A DNA stretch of 5,556 bases from a bacterium (GTDB lineage Bacteria; Chloroflexota; Dormibacteria; Aeolococcales; Bog-877). How positions within the stretch are numbered: the first letter of the stretch is position 1; each line of letters begins with the position of its first letter. Of this stretch, positions 1 to 5,383 are shown one piece after another. The DNA lies in the NCBI GenBank assembly GCA_021798435.1, contig JAJZGN010000133.1, positions 1 to 5,556 of the forward strand, in the 5' to 3' direction. A model generated the notes under the pieces. That model had not been told where the DNA came from and did no database searches. It was given only the letters and a program-made list of their open reading frames with translations. The position numbers were made by a program, and so were the translations under genes.

Positions 1-1494
1 CCGGAGGTGCTCCTTGCCGCTCCCGAAGGGGGCGGCGGCGGTGACCTGGCAATCCAGGGCGCAGAGCAGCACCTGGGGGTTGCCCCGGCCGAAGGGCTCC
101 AGCCGGGCCAGCTGGTCCGCGAGCCGGAAGTTGCAGTCGGCGAGGGCGGTGACCGCGTCCACGGCAAAGCGGCGCTCGGGCAGGTGGCCGTCGCGCTGGA
201 CGGCGACCGCCGCCTGCACCGCCGAGGAGAACTCCCCGGCGCTCCCGAGGTCCCCGGGGAGGCTGAAGCCGCCGGCCCCCTGGTGGCCCCCGTACCGGAG
301 CAGGGACGGCGCCGCCAGGGAGAGGGCTTCCACGATGTTGACCCCGTCCACCGCCCGGGCCGAGCCCCGCCACTCCGTCCCCTGGCGGCTGTAGGCGAAG
401 GTGGGCCGCTGGTACTCGTCCGCCAGCCGACCGGCCACCAGCCCCACCACGCCGGGATGGAAGCTCTCATGGCCCACCACGATGGCCGGCAGGTCGTCGC
501 TCATCTCCTCCACCAGCTGCTGGGCCACCTCCAGCGCCTCCTTCAGCCGGAGGCGCCGCTCCCCGTTGAGGCGCTGCAGCTCCCGGGCGCTCGAGGACGC
601 CTTCACCGCGTCCTGGGCCAGAAGGCAGGCCAGGGCCAGGTCGGCGTCCCGCATCCGCCCGGCGGCGTTGATCCGGGGGCCCAGGCTGAACCCCAGGTCG
701 GAGCTGGTGGGCGGGCCCTCTATCCCCCCCGCCCGGGCGAGGGCCAGGAGGCCGAGGGGCGCCGACTCGGCCCAGGTGAAGAGCCCCTGGCGCACCAGCT
801 GGCGGTTCTCGTCGAGAAGCGGCATGAGGTCGGCGACCGTCCCCAGCGCCACCAGCGGTAGCTGCTGCCAGGCGGTGCCGTCCGGGACCAGCCCGGCATG
901 CTCCAGCGCCTGCACCAGCTTGTACGCCACCCCTGCGCCGGCCAGGCCCTTGAAGGGGTACTCGTCCCCGGGCTGCTGGGGGTTCACCAGGGCCTCGACC
1001 TCGGGTAGCCGGACCTTGCCGTCCGCTCCCTCGCGATGGGGCAGGTGGTGGTCGGTGATCACCAGCTCCATCCCCCGAGGCCTGGAGGCGGCGACCTCGA
1101 CGGCGGTGGTCCCGCAGTCCACGCTCACCACCACCTCCACCCCCTGCCGGCCGAGCTCGGCGAGCGCCTCCGGGTTGAGGCCGTAGCCCTCCGCCTCGCG
1201 GCTGGGGATGTAGGGGAGGGCCTGGACGCCGCCGGCGGCCAGGGAGCGCACCAGGAGGGCGGTCGCCGTCACCCCGTCCGCGTCGTAGTCGCCATAGACC
1301 GCGATCCGGCGCCCCTCGCGAATGGCGCGCCCCAGGACCTGCACCGCCTGCCCCATGCCGGAGAGCAGCATGGGGTCGTGGCCACCGGGCCCCAGCTCGG
1401 GCCCCAGAACGCCCCGGCGTGCCTCCAACCTGTGCAGCACCGACCCCGCCTCCCCCTCAGGCGGCATCTTCCAGGCGCGGGGGGCGGGCCTCAC
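1..1494 (-). CDS. recJ: Single-stranded-DNA-specific exonuclease RecJ (C-terminus beyond left edge)
   Basis: RecJ degrades single-stranded DNA 5' to 3' in recombination (RecF pathway), mismatch repair and base-excision repair; it acts in the cytoplasm with metal ions. 498 residues are visible from a GTG start. The DHH phosphoesterase motifs are clear: VYGDYDADGVTAT at about 66-78, VVSVDCG with Asp125, ITDHH at 146-150, and LGTVADLMPLLDENR at 217-231 with Asp222. They are followed by LGPRINAAGRM near 271-281. The DHHA1 part carries HESFHPGVVGLVAGRLA (342-358), WRGSARAV (375-382) and the signature GGHQGAGGF (402-410). The OB-fold part begins at LEPFGRGNPQVLL (465-477) and is cut at GSGKEHLR. 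GTG 1494 is chosen because RAWKMPPEG just after it resembles the family N-terminus; the frame stays open to an in-frame stop at 1585-1587, and TTG 1542 is an alternative. The stretch before motif I is somewhat shorter than usual. Identity is secure; the exact start is less so. Confidence 0.95.
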   Translation of the reverse strand, partial: MRPAPRAWKMPPEGEAGSVLHRLEARRGVLGPELGPGGHDPMLLSGMGQAVQVLGRAIREGRRIAVYGDYDADGVTATALLVRSLAAGGVQALPYIPSREAEGYGLNPEALAELGRQGVEVVVSVDCGTTAVEVAASRPRGMELVITDHHLPHREGADGKVRLPEVEALVNPQQPGDEYPFKGLAGAGVAYKLVQALEHAGLVPDGTAWQQLPLVALGTVADLMPLLDENRQLVRQGLFTWAESAPLGLLALARAGGIEGPPTSSDLGFSLGPRINAAGRMRDADLALACLLAQDAVKASSSARELQRLNGERRLRLKEALEVAQQLVEEMSDDLPAIVVGHESFHPGVVGLVAGRLADEYQRPTFAYSRQGTEWRGSARAVDGVNIVEALSLAAPSLLRYGGHQGAGGFSLPGDLGSAGEFSSAVQAAVAVQRDGHLPERRFAVDAVTALADCNFRLADQLARLEPFGRGNPQVLLCALDCQVTAAAPFGSGKEHLR

Positions 1495-1542
1495 CTTGGG
1501 GTCGAAGGGCTGAGAAGGTCCGGGGTGATCACGGTGGACCAA

Positions 1543-1548
1543 GTTTAG
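1543..1548 (-). promoter_or_regulatory. Candidate -10 element for recJ
   Basis: Read on the minus strand, TAAACT fits the TANNNT -10 pattern of high-GC bacteria and lies 48 bases before the chosen recJ GTG. No convincing -35 hexamer is found 17-18 bases upstream, so this is a weak call. Confidence 0.25.
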
Positions 1549-1739
1549 GGGCCGGGAGGAGTCGGCCAGGACCGATCCCGGGGTTCAGAGAGTCCATCTG
1601 CGACCGTGGGTCGAATCGCTGCATGTGTGTCGGGGGGTCACCGCCCTGGCGACGCTCCGGGGGCGATCACAGGCGTCCGGGGCCGACCGCGGTTTCAACG
1701 GCGTCCTCGTGCCGGCAGGGCCAGCGGCCCTCAGAGGCC

Positions 1740-1763
1740 CCCGTGGCGGCTCGTGCCCACGGG
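1740..1763. promoter_or_regulatory. Perfect inverted repeat over the -35 region, candidate operator
   Basis: CCCGTGG (1740-1746) and CCACGGG (1757-1763) are perfect 7-base inverted arms with a 10-base spacer. The repeat ends directly in front of the extended -10 element of the small downstream gene and so covers where a -35 box would be. A second short inverted repeat, TACC-GT-GGTA (1775-1784), overlaps the predicted transcription start. The spacing suits a dimeric repressor or activator. The regulator is unknown; the product of the adjacent small gene is one candidate. The repeat could also form an RNA hairpin if read through from upstream. Confidence 0.4.
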
Positions 1764-1772
1764 TGTTATTAT
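1764..1772 (+). promoter_or_regulatory. Extended -10 promoter (TGTTATTAT)
   Basis: TG-T-TATTAT matches the extended -10 consensus TGnTATAAT with one mismatch, and it stands out as an A/T-rich patch in very GC-rich DNA. The usual 7-base distance puts the transcription start at about 1779, which is itself an in-frame GTG of the downstream gene. This suggests a leaderless mRNA. No clear -35 box is present, which is normal for extended -10 promoters. Confidence 0.5.
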
Positions 1773-1778
1773 GCTACC

Positions 1779-2030
1779 GTGGTAACGGTGAGCCGGAGCC
1801 AGACGGGCATGCGCATCGAGTCCATCACCCTGAAGGTCCTGAAGGGCCTCGCCGAATACCTCGACCTCTCCCTGGGGGACCTGGTGGAGGGAATCGTCCT
1901 GCATGCCTTCGAGGGCAAGGCGCCCTTCGGCGCAGCCACCATCGCCAAGATCGACCTGCTCAAGTCCGTGTACGGCCTCACGCTCACTGCCGCCGACTCC
2001 CACACCCTGTCGGAGGTGGAGCCCCAGTGA
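1779..2030 (+). CDS. Small conserved-looking protein, ribbon-helix-helix-like, function unknown
   Basis: I do not recognise a named family. The 83-residue product has a short polar N-terminus (about 1-10), a strand-like MRIESITLK (11-19), and two likely helices around KVLKGLAEYLDL and SLGDLVEGIVLHAFEG (19-46). A second helical part follows around TIAKIDLLKSVYG, then LTLTAADSHTLSE. A strand followed by two helices resembles ribbon-helix-helix DNA-binding proteins, but the resemblance is only in pattern. Base use is clearly protein-coding and unlike the flanks. GTG 1779 is chosen because it coincides with the predicted transcription start; GTG 1788 and ATG 1809 are alternatives, the last with a weak GGAG 10 bases upstream. 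It is divergent from recJ and is followed immediately by a hairpin, so it is probably transcribed alone. The inverted repeats at its promoter allow autoregulation. It could instead be a non-DNA-binding helical protein. Confidence 0.7.
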   Translation: MVTVSRSQTGMRIESITLKVLKGLAEYLDLSLGDLVEGIVLHAFEGKAPFGAATIAKIDLLKSVYGLTLTAADSHTLSEVEPQ

Positions 2031-2070
2031 GGTGGCGCATGGCGGGAAGGGTCCGGATCCCGCTGCCACC
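2031..2070 (+). terminator. Strong hairpin directly after a stop codon, probable terminator
   Basis: The hairpin starts at the base after the TGA of the small gene. GGTGGC (2031-2036) pairs with GCCACC (2065-2070), and GGCGGGA (2041-2047) pairs with TCCCGCT (2058-2064, one G-T pair). There is a 4-base bulge (2037-2040) and a 10-base loop. About 13 pairs, nearly all G-C, make a very stable stem. There is no T-tract, so it is not a classical intrinsic terminator; it may be a tract-less terminator or a 3'-end protecting structure. Confidence 0.5.
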
Positions 2071-2121
2071 CGCAGAAGCGATTCGCCTCTAGACGCCGCG
2101 CGGGGAGGGGGAGTGGGAGCC

Positions 2122-2140
2122 AGGTTGGGGACCCCGACCT
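2122..2140. other. Short 8-bp hairpin in the spacer
   Basis: AGGTTGGG (2122-2129) pairs with CCCGACCT (2133-2140) through 8 pairs including one G-T, with the 3-base loop GAC. No T-tract follows on either strand. It could be a second termination structure behind the small gene or chance in GC-rich DNA. Confidence 0.3.
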
Positions 2141-2191
2141 CCCCTATTCCCAAGCGGATGACGGTGCGCCAGCGGCGATCTCCTCTACTCT

Positions 2192-2312
2192 GTGACCGCA
2201 CTCGACCTCGCTTCCGACCATGAACTGGAGGCCTTCGCCGCCCGCCACCTTCCTCTCGGGAGCACCAGCTCGTCGTGGTCCGCGATCGAGAGCCCCAGCT
2301 GGACGCTCCACC
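2192..2312 (+). pseudogene. Possible relic of a broken gene (frame change near 2258-2264)
   Basis: Two adjoining stretches look coding but lie in different frames. The first, from GTG 2192, reads VTALDLASDHELEAFAARHL, with G+C high at codon position 1 and low at position 2. The second (about 2265-2312) reads REHQLVVVRDREPQLD, again with almost all G/C at positions 1 and 3. Joining them needs a one-base deletion or two-base insertion around 2258-2264. After 2312 the coding signature fades. I cannot assign a family. It may be a decayed gene, a sequencing or assembly frameshift, or chance; the short length keeps confidence low. Confidence 0.3.
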
Positions 2313-2598
2313 CCCCAGCTGGCGGCACCGCAACCACCCGTCGCTGCCGTGGCGCGCTCGGGAGGGGCAGCCCCCTCGACCCATGATCCCGTCGGCGCCC
2401 GACCGGAGGGCAAGCCCCGGCCCCCCCGCGGGTAGGGGCCTCTCCTCTGGCGATCGCCCGTCTGAGACGCGGTCCGCGGGTACCTCGCAAGTGGGCTGTG
2501 CCTGGCCCGGCGGCCCCACCCGCTCGGTGGTTCGCTGGATAGGGCCCCGAATCCCTGGGCCGCCAGCCGGCCGAAGGCCTCCACGGTTGCAGATCTGG

Positions 2599-2604
2599 TA
2601 GGTT
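2599..2604 (+). promoter_or_regulatory. Candidate -10 element for the oxidoreductase/PKS operon
   Basis: TAGGTT fits TANNNT and ends 7 bases before the GTG at 2612, the same geometry as the small gene at 1779. It would give a nearly leaderless mRNA. No -35 hexamer is evident about 17 bases upstream, and no Shine-Dalgarno sequence precedes the GTG. Confidence 0.3.
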
Positions 2605-2611
2605 GCCCGGC

Positions 2612-3727
2612 GTGGACGCCCCCTTGGTGGTGGTGGGTGGGGGGCCGGTGGGATCTACCCTGGGACTCATGGTGCCGGGGTCGCTGGTGCTCGAGGCCGG
2701 CAGCTTCCCGCGGGACAAGCCCTGTGGCGAGGGGCTGCTTCCGGCGGGGGTGGAGGTCCTGGGTGGAGCCGGGGTCGACCTCGAGGCCGCGGGGTACCCG
2801 GCCATTCGGGGCATCCAGTACCGGGCCCCGGGGGCGCCCGTGGCCCGGGCCACCCTCTCAGGAACTCCGGGCCGGGGAGTGCGTCGGCTGCGGTTCGATT
2901 CCCTGCTGGCGGCCCGGGCCGGGGTGCGGTCCGGATGCCGGGTGCTGGGGCTGCGACAGCTCCCCTCAGGGGTCGAGGTCAGGACGCAGGAGGGGGTCGT
3001 GGGAGCCGGGGCGGTAGTGGTGGCCGCGGGGATCGGCTCCCCCCTGGTGCGGCAGCTGGGCTGGGAGAGAGCCCGCGGCGGTGCGCAGCGCTTCGGCCTC
3101 GTGGGTCATCTGGAGACGGACGGTGGTGACGGCGACATCGTGGTCACCCTGCTGCCCTCCTTCGAGACCTACCTGGCTCCCGTCGGGGCGCGGGAGGTGC
3201 TGGTCGCGGTGCTGGGGCCCCGCGGGGCCCTGCGCTCCGGGCCCGGGGGCCGGGAGGCCAGATACCGAAGTCTGCTGGCGGCCGCCCACCCGGAGCTGGC
3301 CGGAGCCCGAATCACGGGACCGATCTGGGGGGCAGGACCGTTTCCGAGGCCGGTGGCCCAGGTGTCCTCGGGGAGGATCTTCCTGGCCGGAGACGCCGCC
3401 GGCTTCCTGGATCCCCTGACCGGAGACGGGATCACCGCCGGCCTCCAGCAGGCGGAGTTCCTGGCTCACGCCCTGGGGGACGACCTTCCCTCGGCCGCCG
3501 CCCGCTACCGGCGCTGGCACCGGGCCCAGTGGCGCCGCCGCCGGCTGGTGGGCTATCTGGCCCGCCAGCTCTCGGGGCATCCCTCCCTGACCCACAGGGC
3601 GCTGGGCGGCCTGGCGGCGAGGCCGCTCGCCCTGGAGAGGCTGATCATGGTCAGCCAGGGGACCTCCGGGTGGGGTGCCCTGGGGGCGGCCGACTGGGCG
3701 GCCCTTCTGAACTGGGGGCGGCGATGA
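2612..3727 (+). CDS. FAD-dependent oxidoreductase, geranylgeranyl-reductase/hydroxylase-like
   Basis: A 371-residue flavoprotein of the superfamily that includes geranylgeranyl reductases, aromatic hydroxylases and flavin halogenases. The N-terminus has the FAD ADP-binding motif VVVGGGPVGST (6-16), then LVLEAG (25-30) and FPRDKPCGEGLLPAG (32-46), typical of the reductase-like group. RFDSLLAARA (94-103) matches the conserved segment after the first sheet. The second FAD motif is GDAAGFLDPLTGDGI (260-274). Two oddities: the Rossmann loop-helix region is about four residues shorter than usual, and the Asp of the hydroxylase 'DG' motif is Ala (VAAGIGS, 137-143). GTG 2612 is preferred over TTG 2603, which falls inside the candidate -10 element. 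The stop overlaps the next gene's start (ATGA), so the gene is co-translated with a type III polyketide synthase. By analogy with SrsC it may oxidise the PKS product; reduction of a prenyl or alkyl chain is the alternative. Confidence 0.85.
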   Translation: MDAPLVVVGGGPVGSTLGLMVPGSLVLEAGSFPRDKPCGEGLLPAGVEVLGGAGVDLEAAGYPAIRGIQYRAPGAPVARATLSGTPGRGVRRLRFDSLLAARAGVRSGCRVLGLRQLPSGVEVRTQEGVVGAGAVVVAAGIGSPLVRQLGWERARGGAQRFGLVGHLETDGGDGDIVVTLLPSFETYLAPVGAREVLVAVLGPRGALRSGPGGREARYRSLLAAAHPELAGARITGPIWGAGPFPRPVAQVSSGRIFLAGDAAGFLDPLTGDGITAGLQQAEFLAHALGDDLPSAAARYRRWHRAQWRRRRLVGYLARQLSGHPSLTHRALGGLAARPLALERLIMVSQGTSGWGALGAADWAALLNWGRR

Positions 3728-4716
3728 CCAGGATCCTGGGGTCGGGGGTGGCCTATCCTCGCCACCAACTCTCGGCCGCCGCCAGCCAGGCTGCCCTGGC
3801 CCAGCTCTGGCCCGCCCTGCGGGCGGTGTCCATGGAGCCGGTGAGCCGGAGGCTCGTGCTCCCCATCGCCGACGTCCTCCGCCCCCGCGACCTGGGGGAG
3901 GACATGCGCCTCTACCGCCGCGAGGCCACCAGCCTCGGACGGCGCGCAGCCCGACGGGCCCTCAGGGCCGCCGGGATCCCGGCTGGGGAGGTCGACTGCC
4001 TCATCGCCGTGTCGGGTACGGGATACCTCGTTCCGGGGCTGGACGTCCTCCTCGCCCTGGAGCTCGGCCTCAGCCCCGGAGTAGCCCGGATCACCATGGG
4101 CGAGCAGGGATGCTCGGGCGGAGGGGCGGCGCTGGGGTTCGCGCACCGCCTCTGCTCCGGAGGGCAGGCGAAGTTCGCTCTCGTGGTGTGCGTCGAGCTG
4201 TGCTCCGTCGCCTTCCGGACCGGTGACCTCTCCGGAGACAACCTCACGGCCGCCCTGGTCTTCGGGGACGGGGCCGCCGCCGCCGTGCTGGCGGACCAGG
4301 GCGGAGGCCTGCAGATCGTCAAGGCGGGCTCCCGGCTGGTGCCGGGCACCGAGTGGGCGCTCGGCTTCACCCTTGGGACTGACGGATTCCATCCGGTGAT
4401 CGACCGCCGCCTGCCGGCCCTCATCGAGCGGGCGCTGCCCGGGGCGCTGGAGGAGTTCGGCTGCGGCCCGGGGGACTTCCAGGCGGTCCACGCCGGGGGG
4501 CCGCGGATCTTCGATGCCGTGGAGCGGGCCCTTCAGCTTCCCCCGGGGGCCCTCCAGGCCTCGCGGCGGGTGTTCCGCCGCCACGGCAACCTGTCATCGG
4601 CGTCCCTCCTAGCCGTGCTGGCGGCCATGGATCCTCCTCTGGGAGCGGGACTGGCGCTGGCCTTCGGTCCCGGACTCAGCATCGAGCTGGCCCAGCTCAG
4701 AAGACTCCCGGGATGA
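3724..4716 (+). CDS. Type III polyketide synthase (chalcone/stilbene synthase family)
   Basis: A 330-residue type III PKS. Such homodimeric ketosynthases extend an acyl-CoA starter with malonyl-CoA and cyclise the chain to resorcinols, pyrones or naphthalenes. The triad is intact: Cys130 in GEQGCSGGGAALG, His256 in VHAGGPRIFDAVE, and Asn289 in RRHGNLSSAS. Other family landmarks are the Tyr segment DMRLYRREATSLGRRAARRAL, SGTGYLVPGLD (about 97-107), FGDGAAAAVL and the LGTDGFHPVIDRRLPALI region. The His-Asn spacing (33) equals that of plant chalcone synthase; Cys-His (126) is about 13 shorter, and the protein is shorter than the usual 350-390. ATG 3724 is chosen because it forms an ATGA overlap with the preceding gene and has GGGGG five bases upstream. 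The flavoprotein and membrane methyltransferase neighbours suggest an alkylresorcinol or alkylpyrone lipid, as made by SrsA or BpsA. Starter and ring type cannot be read from the sequence. Confidence 0.93.
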   Translation: MTRILGSGVAYPRHQLSAAASQAALAQLWPALRAVSMEPVSRRLVLPIADVLRPRDLGEDMRLYRREATSLGRRAARRALRAAGIPAGEVDCLIAVSGTGYLVPGLDVLLALELGLSPGVARITMGEQGCSGGGAALGFAHRLCSGGQAKFALVVCVELCSVAFRTGDLSGDNLTAALVFGDGAAAAVLADQGGGLQIVKAGSRLVPGTEWALGFTLGTDGFHPVIDRRLPALIERALPGALEEFGCGPGDFQAVHAGGPRIFDAVERALQLPPGALQASRRVFRRHGNLSSASLLAVLAAMDPPLGAGLALAFGPGLSIELAQLRRLPG

Positions 4717-5287
4717 AGCGGGCCCGATCCTCAAAGGCGCGCCGGTAGGCCGGGCTCCGGGAGAGCAGCCGTTCCTCGTCGCGGATCCTGCAGGCCAGCA
4801 CCAGGGCGTTGAGGCAGGAGAGGAAGGCGGCGCTGAAGTTGGCGCCTCCGGCGAGCGGGAGGGCCAGGAACTCCAGGGAGACGGCCAGGTAGTTGGGGTG
4901 GCGGATGAGGCGGTAGGGCCCCCGGGTCACCGGGGTCATCTCCTTTGGGACCGTCGCGCGCACGTTCCAGTAGGGACCAAGGGCCCGGATCGCCGACCAG
5001 CGCAGCCCGAAGGCGCCTCCCAGAAGGATGAGCCAGGGGAGTGGGCGACGGCTGCTCCGCCCGCGGAGGGACATCTCGAGTGGCGGAAGGAGGAAGAGCC
5101 CCAGGTGGGCGGCCACCATCAGCGGGTAGCCACGGGGACAGGCGCGATCGCCGACAAGGCCGGCCTCCCGCTTCCGGGAGACGGCCAACTCCCGCACCCG
5201 CTGGCCGGCCGACAGGGCCCAGACCGCCAGGTACCACTTCGGAGGAGTGCCCCTGGAACGGTCCCGGCCGCCAGGGTCAACTCCCAT
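4697..5287 (-). CDS. ICMT-family membrane methyltransferase (SrsB/BpsB-like)
   Basis: A 196-residue membrane protein of the isoprenylcysteine carboxyl methyltransferase family, which transfers a methyl group from S-adenosylmethionine to lipophilic substrates. The conserved C-terminal half reads LGPYWNVRATVP (103-114), then TRGPYRLIRHPNYLAVSLEF (121-140) with the SAM-binding RHPNY, a hydrophobic segment through about 166, and RIRDEERLL (167-175) with the acidic pair. Probable membrane segments lie near 18-30, 55-71, 84-100 and 133-165; RELAVSRKREAG after the first fits YpbQ-type members. ATG 5287 is chosen as the only in-frame ATG before the first membrane segment; TTG 5374 would add 29 low-complexity residues. 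Its 3' end overlaps that of the PKS gene by 20 bases on the opposite strand. BpsB of Bacillus methylates alkylpyrones and SrsB alkylresorcinols, so O-methylation of the neighbour's product is the best inference. A prenyl-cysteine substrate is unlikely in bacteria. Confidence 0.88.
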   Translation of the reverse strand: MGVDPGGRDRSRGTPPKWYLAVWALSAGQRVRELAVSRKREAGLVGDRACPRGYPLMVAAHLGLFLLPPLEMSLRGRSSRRPLPWLILLGGAFGLRWSAIRALGPYWNVRATVPKEMTPVTRGPYRLIRHPNYLAVSLEFLALPLAGGANFSAAFLSCLNALVLACRIRDEERLLSRSPAYRRAFEDRARFIPGVF

Positions 5288-5300
5288 CCGTGCGGCGGCC

Positions 5301-5315
5301 GGGGGCAGCGCCCCC
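5301..5315. promoter_or_regulatory. Perfect 6-bp inverted repeat in front of the methyltransferase start
   Basis: GGGGGC-AGC-GCCCCC is a perfect inverted repeat with a 3-base loop, ending 13 bases upstream of the chosen ATG 5287 on the minus strand. In the mRNA it would fold just above the ribosome-binding region, where no clear Shine-Dalgarno sequence is seen. It could limit translation or be a protein-binding site. In DNA this rich in G and C it may be chance. Confidence 0.3.
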
Positions 5316-5383
5316 TTCCCCTGGGTGCCCCGGGCCCCGGCCGAGCCCGAGGGGGGCGGATTCGGTGGAGTCAAGAGGAGCCC

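Larger units (their letters stand above)
2071..2611. other. Gene-poor spacer of about 540 bases
   Basis: No intact gene is supported here. Open frames exist on both strands only because stop codons are rare in such GC-rich DNA. Their products are rich in Pro, Arg, Gly and Ser, and G+C is about equally high at all three codon positions, unlike the neighbouring genes. What can be seen is a hairpin at 2122-2140, a short coding-like relic around 2192-2312 and a weak promoter candidate at 2599-2604. Confidence 0.6.

Noticed and set aside
7..1548. Long plus-strand open frames opposite recJ
   Set aside because: They are antisense shadows of recJ. Their products are low-complexity (Gly, Pro, Arg, Ala, Ser rich), whereas the minus strand carries every RecJ motif.
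1608..1617. GGGTCGAATC, resembling a tRNA T-loop
   Set aside because: There is no matching acceptor stem, anticodon arm or D-arm around it on either strand.
2275..2601. 108-codon plus-strand frame ending just before the oxidoreductase gene
   Set aside because: Apart from its first codons, which belong to the possible relic, G+C is about equal at all three codon positions and the product is Pro/Arg/Gly rich. It was taken as non-coding.
2603..2611. TTG 2603 as start of the oxidoreductase
   Set aside because: It lies inside the candidate -10 element and adds only three residues. The Rossmann motif begins normally after GTG 2612.
1731..2853. Several long minus-strand frames across the small gene, the spacer and the oxidoreductase start
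   Set aside because: They overlap each other and well-supported plus-strand genes, and their products are low-complexity. Rare stop codons in GC-rich DNA explain them.
3553..4584. 343-codon minus-strand frame opposite the PKS
   Set aside because: It is an antisense shadow. The plus strand has the complete type III PKS triad, and the minus product has no recognisable motif and a biased composition.
5288..5374. TTG 5374 as start of the methyltransferase
   Set aside because: The extra 29 residues are Pro/Gly/Ala-rich and do not match the family N-terminus, which begins just before the first membrane segment. No Shine-Dalgarno sequence was found for it.
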